Positions 41,125-50,728 of a stretch of 64,000 bases of DNA are shown one piece after another. The position numbers were made by a program, and so were the translations under genes. The notes beneath the pieces were generated by a model. It was not told the DNA's origin and searched no databases. It was given only the letters and a program-made list of their open reading frames with translations. The stretch covers positions 47,096-111,095 of the forward strand of contig DDYB01000022.1 in the NCBI GenBank assembly GCA_002347265.1. Reading direction: 5' to 3'. The stretch is from Desulfobacteraceae bacterium UBA2245. Lineage in GTDB: Bacteria; Desulfobacterota; Desulfobacteria; Desulfobacterales; UBA2245. Positions within the stretch are counted from its first letter, which is position 1. Every line of letters begins with the position of its first letter.

Positions 41125-44100
41125 ATGCCGCAACAAACTAAAACTTTCCGCGTCTTTGTCAGTTCCACCTTCGACGATCTCAAGGCGGAGCGCAACGTCC
41201 TGCAGGACAAGGTATTCCCTGAACTGCAGAAACTCTGCGAGACGAACGGATGCCGCTTTCAGGCCATTGATCTGCGTTGGGGGGTGAGCGAGGAAGCGGC
41301 GCTTGACCAGCAGACGATGAACATTTGCATGACTGAGCTCAAACGCTGTCAAGACATTTCCCCGCGCCCCAACTTCATCATCCTCCTGGGCGACCGCTAT
41401 GGCTGGATACCGCTGCCACCGCAGATTGAGGCGGTAGAGTTCGAGATGATCCTTTCACAGGTCAATCCGGAAGATCACAAGCTTCTGGTGTGGGATGAAG
41501 CGCAACCTGGTGGCGGAGGCGGTTGGTATCGCCTCGACACCAACGCCGTGCCCCCGGAATATGTGCTCCGACCACGGCGGGACGAGGTTTTTGCGGAAGC
41601 AGACTATGCATCCTGGAGTAAGACGGAAGAGCAAATGCGATCGATACTACGCAGTGCTATCAACAGTCTCGGATGGCCGGAGAGCGACCAGCGACGGATC
41701 AAGTACGAGTGCTCTGCCACCCACCAGGAGATCATCGAGGGTGCACTGAAGCTTCCCGATGAGCGCGAACATGTCTTTGCCTTTCTGCGCAACATTCAAA
41801 ACCTCGATGACATGCCGCCGGGGAGCACTTGTGCCGATGCTGGTGTGAAGAAGGCGCATGCACTCAAGGAAATGATCACACAAACAAAAGGCGTTACTTC
41901 GTATTCTTATGATGTGATCTGTGCTGGCCTTCCATTGATCACACATCTCGATCAATTCGCCGCCGATACATTGAGTGCACTCCGTAGGATCATCGAGGAG
42001 GAAATCCGGCAACTCAAACAGATCGATGAGCTTACCCGCGAGAAAATCGCCCATGAGGGATTCGGCAAGGAACGATGCAGGCACTTCATCGGAAGACAAA
42101 AGATCCTTGATGACATCGCCGCTTATATCCATGCAGGACAACAATTCCCATTAGTTGTCTATGGTCCCTCCGGGTCCGGCAAATCGGCACTGATAGCGAA
42201 GGCCGTATCCGATGCCGCCGACAAGCATAAAAAAGCGTATATCATTCAGCGATTCATCGGTGCCACACCAGAATCCATGGATATCCGTACGCTGCTCAGG
42301 AACTTATGCCTTGAGATTTATGAGGCATTTGGATTTGATCTATTGAAGGAAAAGGATCTGGACGAAATTGACGCTAATGTATACAAATTTAAGATGATCG
42401 TTGAGAAGGAGCCTGAGATAATCGAGAAAATTCAACAATTACCAATATTCCGGTATGTAGTGGAGAGAATCATCAATTTCCAGAACAAGGGCAACCGAGA
42501 AGGCAACTCCAGATTTCATAAGATTCTTGATCTAAGAGATAGGATACTCAATTCTATAAGCAAGAATTCAAACGACCTTCATAACTTCTTTAAGGATGCG
42601 ATTACAAGTAAGTATGAAATACCCGTCGAGTACAAATATCTGAGTGAAAGATTCAACGAATTCCTTAGAATGATCTCCGAAGATCAACGGCTACTGCTCT
42701 TTCTTGATGGATTGGATCAATTGAGTGTAAAAGAAAATACCCACAGCCTGAACTGGCTCCCGTCAAAGCTTCCTCCGAACGTAAAAATTATCGTTTCTGT
42801 GCTGGAGCGTGAAGATGATGCCGGAGAGTGCCTCAGGTCTGCGAGATCGAATGTCCCAAAATCGGCACTGCTCTGTTTGGAGGACATGCCCCCTGGAGAA
42901 GGGGAAAAAATTTTGCAGACGTGGCTCCTTGAAGCCTATCCAGAGAAGAAACGCACCCTCACGGAGGAGCAACTGGAACATGTACTCGATAGCTTCCGTG
43001 GCTGTCCGAAACCACTTTACCTGAAGCTCGCCTTCGAGGAAGCCAGAAGGTGGAAGTCCTACGAGGGGCTCCCCCGTGGTGCGGAAAATATACCCGGACT
43101 TGCACTTGGTGTTCCTGGGATTGTGGGTGACATGCTTACCCGGCTCCGGGACAAGAAACAACACGGAGAGGTGTTGGTGAAGACCTTTCTGGGCATCTTC
43201 TCTGCAGCCAGGCATGGACTTTCGGAGACCGAAATCCTCGAGCTTCTGTCAGGAGATGAGGAAGTAATGGCAGATTTGAAAGCCCGCTCTGCGAGGTCGC
43301 TGGAAGCGAATGGAATACCGGCTGTCGTCTGGCTCCGGCTTTATCATGACCTTGCCCCCTATCTGACCGAAACGTCGGTTGACCAGGCTGTGCTTTTCAA
43401 CTTCTACCATCGACTGGTAGGAGAGACCATAAAACTGAACTATCTTCATCCCGAATATCACAGCAAGCTTGCCCGGTACTTCCGCCACAAGGCCGATCCC
43501 ACTGGCGATTCTACCTGGTCCGACAACTACGTCCACAGCCTATCCGAACTTCCTTTTCAGCAGACCGAAAGTGGCTCGATGTGGGACGAGCTTGAGTCAA
43601 CGCTTACCGAGCTCAGGTTTATCGAAGCCAAATGCAAGGCGGGAATGGGCTACGACCTGATTTCAGATTATAATCATGCTGAACTGGCCTGGCCCGGGCA
43701 GAAGAAAAAACAGCGAAAGGAAGACGAGCGCAAACGATCGGTTCAGGTTTACGTTGACAAACTCATAGAGCACGCGAGGCATCCCAAAACAAACCCCATA
43801 CCTGACCCGCCAAAGCTGGTGAAGATCAATAACAGGAAGTCCTCAATCTATAAACAAAGAGGATGGTCTCGACTGGAACGTGTCAAGGCTTGGGGTAATT
43901 TCGTAAGCACTCATATCAGGCAACTTGCAGATGGAAATGAACCTGTTTTTCAGATGGCATGGAACAGCGCTGACTCTGGGCCAGTCGCTGAGCGAGTCGC
44001 AGACATGGAAAAGGAAGGGAAAGGGATTTCGGGCGAATGGCTCAGGTTGCAGAACCGCTCATCTTTTTGTCCGAATCATGCCTGCCTCAAAGTGCTGGCT

Positions 44101-44913
44101 GGGCATGGGGCTACTGCTCTCTCCATGACGTCTGATGGGGAGAGGGCGGTTTCGGGAAGCAGTGACGGTACCCTTCAAGTCTGGAATCTGGCTACAGGCA
44201 AGTGTATGGAAGTGATGGGAGGCCATACGGACAGTGTTAATGCAGTCTCCATCACACCTGACGGGGAGAGAGCGGTCTCGGGAAGCAGTGATAAGACAAT
44301 GCGAGTCTGGAATCTGGCTACAGGCAAGTGTATGAAAGTGATGGAAGGCCATACGGACAGTGTTAATGCAGTCTCCATCACACCTGCCGGGGAGAGGGCG
44401 GTCTCAGGAAGCTGGGACAAGACTCTTCGCGTTTGGAATCTAACCACCGGGAAGTGCCTGAAGGTGATGGAAGGGTACGAGGGAGAGGTTGTAGCCGTTT
44501 CCATCACGCCCGACGGTGCTCGGGCGGTCTCAGGAAGCTGGGACGGAACCCTTCGCGTGTGGGACCTAGCCACCGGTGAGTGTCTGAAAGTGATGGAAGG
44601 GCATGAGGGAGAGGTCAATGCTGTCTCTATCACGCCCGACGGCAGGCGAGCAGTCTCGGGAAGCTACGACAGGACCCTTCGAGTCTGGAATCTGGCTACA
44701 GGCAAGTGTATGGAGGTGATGGGAGGCCATACGGACAGTGTTAATGCAGTCTCCATCACACCTACCGGGGAGAGGGCGGTTTCCGGAAGCAGTGATAAGA
44801 CAATGCGAGTCTGGAATCTGGCTACAAGCAAGTGTATGGAAGTGATGGGAGGCCATACGGACAGTGTTAATGCAGTCTCCATCACACCTACCGGGGAGAG
44901 GGCGGTTTTGTAA
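41125..44913 (+). CDS. NLR-like DUF4062-NACHT-WD40 protein, cut short by prophage insertion
   Basis: 1262 residues as read, but the true gene continues beyond the prophage. Residues ~8-110 are DUF4062 (FRVFVSSTFDDLKAERNVL, LRWGVSEEAA, FIILLGDRYGWIPLP). The NACHT-type ATPase has Walker A VVYGPSGSGKSALI (near 345) and Walker B LLFLDGLDQLS (near 525). A helical middle follows, then from ~986 at least six WD40 repeats of 42 residues, nearly identical in DNA. The seventh breaks after GERAV, where phage DNA begins at 44909; the last Leu-stop is phage-encoded. Related proteins (TEP1-like, bacterial NLRs) sense phage parts with the repeats. A ribosome site AGGAAG lies before the ATG. Confidence 0.85.
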   Translation: MPQQTKTFRVFVSSTFDDLKAERNVLQDKVFPELQKLCETNGCRFQAIDLRWGVSEEAALDQQTMNICMTELKRCQDISPRPNFIILLGDRYGWIPLPPQIEAVEFEMILSQVNPEDHKLLVWDEAQPGGGGGWYRLDTNAVPPEYVLRPRRDEVFAEADYASWSKTEEQMRSILRSAINSLGWPESDQRRIKYECSATHQEIIEGALKLPDEREHVFAFLRNIQNLDDMPPGSTCADAGVKKAHALKEMITQTKGVTSYSYDVICAGLPLITHLDQFAADTLSALRRIIEEEIRQLKQIDELTREKIAHEGFGKERCRHFIGRQKILDDIAAYIHAGQQFPLVVYGPSGSGKSALIAKAVSDAADKHKKAYIIQRFIGATPESMDIRTLLRNLCLEIYEAFGFDLLKEKDLDEIDANVYKFKMIVEKEPEIIEKIQQLPIFRYVVERIINFQNKGNREGNSRFHKILDLRDRILNSISKNSNDLHNFFKDAITSKYEIPVEYKYLSERFNEFLRMISEDQRLLLFLDGLDQLSVKENTHSLNWLPSKLPPNVKIIVSVLEREDDAGECLRSARSNVPKSALLCLEDMPPGEGEKILQTWLLEAYPEKKRTLTEEQLEHVLDSFRGCPKPLYLKLAFEEARRWKSYEGLPRGAENIPGLALGVPGIVGDMLTRLRDKKQHGEVLVKTFLGIFSAARHGLSETEILELLSGDEEVMADLKARSARSLEANGIPAVVWLRLYHDLAPYLTETSVDQAVLFNFYHRLVGETIKLNYLHPEYHSKLARYFRHKADPTGDSTWSDNYVHSLSELPFQQTESGSMWDELESTLTELRFIEAKCKAGMGYDLISDYNHAELAWPGQKKKQRKEDERKRSVQVYVDKLIEHARHPKTNPIPDPPKLVKINNRKSSIYKQRGWSRLERVKAWGNFVSTHIRQLADGNEPVFQMAWNSADSGPVAERVADMEKEGKGISGEWLRLQNRSSFCPNHACLKVLAGHGATALSMTSDGERAVSGSSDGTLQVWNLATGKCMEVMGGHTDSVNAVSITPDGERAVSGSSDKTMRVWNLATGKCMKVMEGHTDSVNAVSITPAGERAVSGSWDKTLRVWNLTTGKCLKVMEGYEGEVVAVSITPDGARAVSGSWDGTLRVWDLATGECLKVMEGHEGEVNAVSITPDGRRAVSGSYDRTLRVWNLATGKCMEVMGGHTDSVNAVSITPTGERAVSGSSDKTMRVWNLATSKCMEVMGGHTDSVNAVSITPTGERAVL
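44083..44908 (+). repeat. Near-identical WD40 tandem repeats (126-bp units)
   Basis: Six full units and a partial seventh, each 42 codons (120 bp for the first). Several stretches are identical over dozens of bases among units 1, 2, 5 and 6, for example CTGGCTACAGGCAAGTGTATG. Variation clusters at the positions after SGS (S/W/Y, D, K/G/R) and at G(H/Y)(T/E)(D/G)(S/E), the faces that touch ligands in WD40 proteins. Confidence 0.9.
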
Positions 44914-44918
44914 ACCAC

Positions 44919-44957
44919 CGGATGGTTTGAACCCGTACGTCGGATGGTTTGAACCCG
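44919..44957. repeat. Two direct repeats at the prophage end (MuA-type transposase sites)
   Basis: CGGATGGTTTGAACCCG occurs at 44919-44935 and 44941-44957, starting 22 bp apart, the spacing of the R1/R2 transposase sites of Mu. They lie 10 bp inside the terminal TG. Confidence 0.75.
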
Positions 44958-44969
44958 CGTAACTCTACC

Positions 44970-45728
44970 TCAAAAATTACGAACCAGCAGCTCATGGCCG
45001 ACAGTCGGGCGGGCTGCGTTGACGGTATATTTCAGCTCTACTGGGTGGATTTCAAACCCCGCAAACGTCTCTCTGATATCTGGATGATCGTTGATGCTCA
45101 TGATAAATTTCCCCTTCACACCAGCCAAAACACTCGCCATATGCTGATAATCCTCCATTTTGAGGTTGTGCCTGTAATACGGCGCCTGGTAGTAGGGCGG
45201 GTCCAAATAGAAAAACGTCTGCGCCCGGTCGTAACGCCTCACAAACTCATGCCACGATAAGTTTTCGACCGTCACACCAGATAACCGCAGGTGTACTTCC
45301 GACAACTCTTCTTCAATTCGTAGCAAGTTGATTCTAGGCCGTTTCAACGGCCCGGGGCCGAAACTTCTGGAAAGCACGCGCCCTCCGAAGGCGTGCCTTT
45401 GGAGATAGTAGTAGCGGGCCGCCCGCTGGATATCAGTCAAGCCTCCGGCATCCGCCTGGCGCTTGAAATCATCAAACAGCTCCCTTGACGACAACAACCA
45501 TTTAAACTGCCGCAGGAACTCTTCTAAGTGGTGCTGGAGGACCCGGTAAAAGCCGATCAGATCTCGGTCAAGGTCATTGATCGTCTCATACTTTGACTGG
45601 TGCTTCCGGAAAAACACCCAAGCCGCTCCTGCAAATACCTCACAGTATGCCTGGTGCTGCGGTATCATTTCGATAATAGTTTTAGAAAGCCGCGACTTGC
45701 CGCCGACATACGCCAAAGGACTGTTCAT
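44970..45728 (-). CDS. DNA adenine methyltransferase (Dam/D12 class)
   Basis: 252 residues from the ATG at 45728, 7 bp after AAGGAG; a longer upstream frame is less likely. Motifs: LAYVGGKSRLSKTI (SAM binding), CEVFAGAAWVFF, and the catalytic FFYLDPPYYQAPYY (DPPY). It methylates adenine N6, probably to protect phage DNA against host restriction. As the last gene before the prophage end it occupies the position of mom in Mu, but the enzyme type differs. Confidence 0.93.
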   Translation of the reverse strand: MNSPLAYVGGKSRLSKTIIEMIPQHQAYCEVFAGAAWVFFRKHQSKYETINDLDRDLIGFYRVLQHHLEEFLRQFKWLLSSRELFDDFKRQADAGGLTDIQRAARYYYLQRHAFGGRVLSRSFGPGPLKRPRINLLRIEEELSEVHLRLSGVTVENLSWHEFVRRYDRAQTFFYLDPPYYQAPYYRHNLKMEDYQHMASVLAGVKGKFIMSINDHPDIRETFAGFEIHPVELKYTVNAARPTVGHELLVRNF

Positions 45729-45888
45729 GCACATTCTCCTTGTGTAGACGGCCACGGCCTGATAGATTGCCACTGCTCGGTCCGAGCTGGAGGCCGTCTG
45801 TTTCAGATGTTGGGCTGGCATCAACAGCTCTTCGCCGTGGCGGAATTGGCGTTCCGGCCACGGCGGCCTCTATTTTTCCTGTATCCCC

Positions 45889-48249
45889 TTATGTCGCCTG
45901 GGTATAATCAAACTCCCGCACCTGCTGCTGGAGGGAGGCGACGCCGCCCCGGACGGACCAGAGCGAGACCTGTATTGTCCCGGTGTATCCGATGTTGGCG
46001 CTGGTGATATCCACCGTATTGGCGGAGATCCCGGACGCCGAATATAGTTCGGCCATCGTGTCCGTCCGCTTGACGGACAGGCTGTAGGTCGTGTCGGCCT
46101 CGGGGCCGTAGTCCGCGCTGTCCTCGGTGTGCACGATCGAGGACACGACGGTCCTGTCACGGTGCTTCCAGTCCAGGGTCAGTGTTTCGCCCAGCAGAAA
46201 CTCGTCCGGCTCCTGCACCCCGTTGATGCGCAGGCGGCCCGGAGGCAGCGGCCGATCCATACGACCAGTCATCGTGACATTCTGCGCGGACGCGCTGCCG
46301 ATAGCCAGGGTTCCCTGGCCGGTGGTCGGCAGCAGCTTCATGTTGACCGTGTTGCCCGACACGAACTGGCGTGAACTGAAATAAATTCCATCCACGATCA
46401 GTACGTTCGCGTCGACGGCATGAGCCGCCGGCACGGTGTCCATGCACCCGCGCAACACGGTGAGCGTGTTGCCGCTGATGTCTGATATATACACGATCTC
46501 GGCGCCGACCAGCGCCCACATGCCGATCTCGGCTTCCGGCTCACCGCTCTGCCATATCACGGACCAACTGGTGGCCGATATCGCCACCGGCGCGGCCAGC
46601 GTGCACCACAGAGCAAAGTCGATGGCCGCGTGCTCGTCGTAGACGCTCTCGGAAGACAGCTTGAAGCAGGGCACGGCATTCAGGGCATCATTCGACGGCT
46701 TTGCCCCCGTGATGGCCGCGAATCCGGCAGTGGCGCTCAGCGCCAGCACGTCCGATATGCCATACTCAGCCGCCAGCCAGTAGAAGGGGACCTCGATCGC
46801 CTTGTGCGCGGGACACGGCGCAGGGGCGCTGGTTGTCGGCGTCCACATCGACGCCGGCGGCGCGGAATACACCGCCTGCGAAACGCCGAACACGTCCTGG
46901 ACGGCCTCGATGCGGATAGAAGAGTCGCCGAAGGCGCCATAGGACACCCGCACCGCCCTCAGCACCATTTCGGAGACGCCGTACTGGTCGCACGACCACA
47001 GGAACGGCATGCCCGGCTCTATCTGCATGCCCTCCGCCGTGGTCAGCAGCGTCACGGAGGCCAGGTCGGCGGACCGGGCGGCCAGCTCCCGGGCCGCCAC
47101 CTTGTCCGCCAGCGACTTGCTGGTGATGCCCGGATATTCCAGCACCACGTTGTTCGTGTAGCCCTGCCGGGCGACCGCCGCGATGTCGTGCAGGGTAATC
47201 GAGCCCTGTTCTCCGGTCGAGGCGTCCCAGAACTGCACGGTGACGGAGTTGACCATCTCCTCGACGGTTCTGCGGCGGTAGTGCTCCACGGCGACCACGT
47301 TGTTGTCGTCCAGCAAGGCCAGGTCGTCCACATCGTAATCCGCTCGGATCAGCCGGATTTTGACCAGGCCGGTGTGGATATCGGTGTAGATCGCCGCATC
47401 GATGTGCTCCTTGATCGATTCGACAAAATCCTCGATCCGGGCCGAATGGTCCCAGATCAGGCTCAGGCCGAAGCCTTCGGTATAGAGTGTATCCGCCGCG
47501 GCCCTGAAATTTGCGTCATCGATATCCGAGGTGTTGAACATCCCGCCCCACTTGGCGCTGGTGTAGGTCGCAAAAACGATGTGGGCAGCGTTCATGTCGT
47601 CGCCGACAGCGGCTTTGGCGGAGTACCAGCTGTCGTATATGTTCTTGCCCCAGATATCCCACATCTTGATGTATTCGGAGTTGCCCAGATACACCTGGTT
47701 CAGCACCAGGCAGGCCACACCCCGGTACGACGGAACGTCATCACCCAGGACAGACTTTAGGTACGCATTCTGCACCTGCGAGGACAGCCCGCGCTCGAAG
47801 TCCACGGTGCCGGATATTCCTCCGCCGCCGCTCTTGCCGCCGAACAATTCAGCCGCGGATATCGTGATCTGGCCCCCGGTACAGCTCCCCGACCAGGCCG
47901 TCTTGCCGTCCACCTCCACCTTCGTGATTTCCTGGAGGTCGTGCGCCAGGACCAAGTGTATGCCCAGATAGTACTTATACCCGACCGTGACCTTCTTGGA
48001 ACTGAACAGCCCCGACGAGACCTTCTCGGTGATGCGCACGACCTTGAGATCGCCATACCAGACCACATTCGGCCCGGACATCTTTTTATATCCGAACAGC
48101 ACCGGAAACTCCCGGCCCAGCTCGGCGGTGGTGACATTGAAGTCCTCGATGCCCGCCGCTTTCGGCGCCGTGTACTTGGTGCGCGGCGCCAGGAGATACG
48201 ATATGGCCAGGCTGAAGGCGAGCCATCCGATAACCGCCCAGAATCCCAT
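45889..48249 (-). CDS. Phage tail tip / host-specificity-type protein
   Basis: 786 residues from the ATG at 48249, whose A overlaps the last base of the stop codon of the gene before (TAATG). An N-terminal hydrophobic helix (FWAVIGWLAFSLAISYLLAP) precedes long beta-rich segments (EFPVLFGYKKMSGPNVVWYGDLKVVRI, SVTVQFWDASTGEQGSI). Length, position after tail genes and the domain texture fit a gpJ-like or baseplate hub protein, but I do not recognise a specific family. It lies last among the tail genes and before Dam. Confidence 0.65.
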   Translation of the reverse strand: MGFWAVIGWLAFSLAISYLLAPRTKYTAPKAAGIEDFNVTTAELGREFPVLFGYKKMSGPNVVWYGDLKVVRITEKVSSGLFSSKKVTVGYKYYLGIHLVLAHDLQEITKVEVDGKTAWSGSCTGGQITISAAELFGGKSGGGGISGTVDFERGLSSQVQNAYLKSVLGDDVPSYRGVACLVLNQVYLGNSEYIKMWDIWGKNIYDSWYSAKAAVGDDMNAAHIVFATYTSAKWGGMFNTSDIDDANFRAAADTLYTEGFGLSLIWDHSARIEDFVESIKEHIDAAIYTDIHTGLVKIRLIRADYDVDDLALLDDNNVVAVEHYRRRTVEEMVNSVTVQFWDASTGEQGSITLHDIAAVARQGYTNNVVLEYPGITSKSLADKVAARELAARSADLASVTLLTTAEGMQIEPGMPFLWSCDQYGVSEMVLRAVRVSYGAFGDSSIRIEAVQDVFGVSQAVYSAPPASMWTPTTSAPAPCPAHKAIEVPFYWLAAEYGISDVLALSATAGFAAITGAKPSNDALNAVPCFKLSSESVYDEHAAIDFALWCTLAAPVAISATSWSVIWQSGEPEAEIGMWALVGAEIVYISDISGNTLTVLRGCMDTVPAAHAVDANVLIVDGIYFSSRQFVSGNTVNMKLLPTTGQGTLAIGSASAQNVTMTGRMDRPLPPGRLRINGVQEPDEFLLGETLTLDWKHRDRTVVSSIVHTEDSADYGPEADTTYSLSVKRTDTMAELYSASGISANTVDITSANIGYTGTIQVSLWSVRGGVASLQQQVREFDYTQAT

Positions 48250-49058
48250 TATTTTATGCTCACGACAAAGGGGTTGTTTTTGGGGAACCACGGGAACGAG
48301 AGGTTATTCAGCACGTTCCCGAACTTGTTGATGCACGTGGACAGCGTCCGGTCGCAGCCCGGATACAGTGCCACCGAAGCGCCCGCGACCAGGCTCGACA
48401 GCGGCCTGGAGACGATCAGCGTGTTGCCGACGTGAGACAGGATGAACCGCGTGTCTTCCAGCCGGGCGATGATGCCGCCGTTGAACCATCCGTTTGCGTA
48501 TCCCGATGTGGCGGACATGACCAGCGTGGTCGGATTCGTCACGCCGACGATCGTTTCATTCACCCGCATGGCGGGCTGGTTGGCCCCGCAACCCGCACCG
48601 TACAGCACGTGCTGGCAGATCAGCTCGCAGCGGTATCGCAGCCCGTACCGGCGCATCATGGCGTACACGGACTCGCACTCGAAATCCACCAGCTCGCCCT
48701 TTGGCTCGCAGGAGACGATCCGGCCCTTCCATATCACCACGGCGTCCGAATAGGCCAGGCCCCGGTGCAGCCTGCGGACCGTGACACTGGTCGACGTCTC
48801 CGGGGGCTGGTTGATGAATTCGGCCACCAGGTCGTGGCCGCGCGGCAGGGTGATCGTGATCTGGTCCCTGGACGGATCCTCGCCCTGCTCGATCTTTCCC
48901 CGCGTGATCGCCGCGGGCTCGTACACCTGGTTGTCGCTGACAAACAGCTCCGTCGTCCGCGTGGTCAGATACATGTGCCAGGTGCCGCGGACAAAGTCGT
49001 ACAGCTCGAACGGCTCTCCGGAGGCGACGCTGTATTCCAGGTTCGTGAAATTGCTCAT
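48249..49058 (-). CDS. DUF2163 / BR0599-family tail protein
   Basis: 269 residues. The C-terminus carries the family text YPGCDRTLSTCINKFGNVLNNLSFPWFPKNNPF, and the middle has LICQHVLYGAGCGAN. These proteins occur in gene transfer agents and siphophages as baseplate hub parts between the tail tip and tape measure. Its start overlaps the stop of the previous gene in the run. The function is structural. Confidence 0.85.
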   Translation of the reverse strand: MSNFTNLEYSVASGEPFELYDFVRGTWHMYLTTRTTELFVSDNQVYEPAAITRGKIEQGEDPSRDQITITLPRGHDLVAEFINQPPETSTSVTVRRLHRGLAYSDAVVIWKGRIVSCEPKGELVDFECESVYAMMRRYGLRYRCELICQHVLYGAGCGANQPAMRVNETIVGVTNPTTLVMSATSGYANGWFNGGIIARLEDTRFILSHVGNTLIVSRPLSSLVAGASVALYPGCDRTLSTCINKFGNVLNNLSFPWFPKNNPFVVSIK

Positions 49059-50728
49059 TCCGGCACCCTCATGACCGGCACGGACGTTCCGGCGCGGTAC
49101 GGATCTCTGTGATCTATCGACACCTCATCCGAGTTCAGCCGGACCAGGTCCATGAAGCTCCATATCTCGATGTCCGACGGCTGGATCGTGACCCCCAGCG
49201 CCTCGTCGATGGTGATCATCTCGTCGCCGCCGGCCAGGGCCACGGCGCTGTTGATCCTGCGGTAATACACGGCGCCGCTTTTCAGGCGCAGCATGAAGTC
49301 CTTTGGAAGCTGGCCGTGCCGCGACAGGGCGCAGAACCGGATCTGCATCTCGGCGGAATACGGCGTGGCCTCGACGGTCAGCACCAGGTCGGCGCTCCAG
49401 GTCGGCAGCCAGAAGGGCTGCTGTTTTCCTTTCCGGGTGTACAGCCAGTTGCGCCACGACCACAGGTCCGCCGGAGACGCGACCGTCTTCCCCACGGTGC
49501 GGGCGAAACGGGTGTAGTCCTGCCCCGTCTCGACCACGATCGGCCCCTGGCCATTGTCCACCAGCGTCACGGGCCGGGAGATGCGCTCGGACATGTCTCC
49601 GATCACGATGTCGCCGTCGGTGAGCACGTCGTACCCGCGATACTGCGGATAGACGGACGCGGCGGGCGGAGACGGATCGTCCGTGCAGATGAACTCGGCC
49701 GAAAACGGGACCCACAGCTCCGGGCCGCGCTTGAAGCTGAACCCCTCCGGCGTGATCGCCCGGACCATCGGCATGATCCGCGCATTCACCCAGTCGCGCG
49801 CCAGCGGCAGCAGGATGTCGATGCCGTCGGGGCGGACCGCCGTGATCGTCATTGCCGCGACCTGATCCGCGGACTCCCACAGCACGGCCCACCCGCCTTC
49901 CTGGTAGTCGGCCAGGGCCGCGCCGAAATTGATCGTCGTCGCCCCGGACAGCGCGGACACCACGGTAAAATCCTTCCAGCAGGGCAGGCCCCAGACCCGG
50001 AAGCACCAGTTGTCGGCGTATATCCGGACCGCCGGCATCTCGTCCTCCGGCCGGATAAAGTCGTAGCGGTATATGCGCCGGGGCAGGTCCCGGTACGCCA
50101 CACGCTGTTCGCCGCGGCGGGTCTGGATTACACCGGTCAGCCACTGCAACCGCTCCTCGTAGTCGCCCTCCGGCGGCCACGCCCAGACCACCACGCGGCA
50201 CCCGACGATGGAGACGGGCATCGCGTACAGCCCGGCAAACGTGAACGTCACCGTGGCGTCGATCGTGACCGGTCCGGAGATGCCGATCTCTATGGAGTAC
50301 GTGATTTCTTCCAGCGGCGCCATCGCATACGGCGTGGTTACGGGCGCCGGCACGACGATGCCTTCGGCGTTGTCTTTGACAACGGATGCCAGCGTTTTGG
50401 GCTCGAAAAACGCGTTCCAGACAGTGACATCCCGCGTCTCCGCGGACAGCAGCTGGCCGAGGTCCAGCGAGCGCGGAACGACATGGATGCGGTAGTAGTA
50501 ATCGCCCAGGTAGCACGGGGACGCCGTGGCGGACTTGACCATCGGGGACAGGACCACGGGTACGCGGACGACAGACCCGAGCAGGGTCATCTCCCCGCCG
50601 GCGATCAGAGGGTCCCCTAAATATCCGTCCGCCTCCCACCACTGGAACTCGTCCGGCCAGTCGGAAGTCAGGGGCAGATATCCGCCCAGCGAGCATGCGG
50701 ACAGGGTCGCCGTGGCGAAATCAGCCAT
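49055..50728 (-). CDS. Phage tail protein of unknown detailed role
   Basis: 557 residues, beta-rich, starting MADFATATLSACSLGGYLPLTSDWPDEFQWWEADG. The stop overlaps the start of the DUF2163 gene, and its start overlaps the preceding stop (TAATG), so it is translated in step with the tail cluster. No family recognised; DUF2163-linked partners in other phages are distal tail or baseplate proteins, so that is the likely place. High-GC frames on both strands across it are shadows. Confidence 0.65.
   Translation of the reverse strand: MADFATATLSACSLGGYLPLTSDWPDEFQWWEADGYLGDPLIAGGEMTLLGSVVRVPVVLSPMVKSATASPCYLGDYYYRIHVVPRSLDLGQLLSAETRDVTVWNAFFEPKTLASVVKDNAEGIVVPAPVTTPYAMAPLEEITYSIEIGISGPVTIDATVTFTFAGLYAMPVSIVGCRVVVWAWPPEGDYEERLQWLTGVIQTRRGEQRVAYRDLPRRIYRYDFIRPEDEMPAVRIYADNWCFRVWGLPCWKDFTVVSALSGATTINFGAALADYQEGGWAVLWESADQVAAMTITAVRPDGIDILLPLARDWVNARIMPMVRAITPEGFSFKRGPELWVPFSAEFICTDDPSPPAASVYPQYRGYDVLTDGDIVIGDMSERISRPVTLVDNGQGPIVVETGQDYTRFARTVGKTVASPADLWSWRNWLYTRKGKQQPFWLPTWSADLVLTVEATPYSAEMQIRFCALSRHGQLPKDFMLRLKSGAVYYRRINSAVALAGGDEMITIDEALGVTIQPSDIEIWSFMDLVRLNSDEVSIDHRDPYRAGTSVPVMRVPE

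Noticed and set aside
44083..44908. Regular repeats that could look like a CRISPR array
   Set aside because: They encode WD40 repeats in frame, with no spacers.
40762..44913. tRNA-Pro as the integration site for the prophage
   Set aside because: The phage is a Mu-type transposon with TG ends inside the WD40 gene; no tRNA repeat is seen.
46630..50620. Long plus-strand frames opposite the tail genes (46630-47760, 49109-50620)
   Set aside because: They are GC-rich antisense shadows with no motifs and no ribosome sites; the minus-strand genes overlap in a continuous tail cluster.
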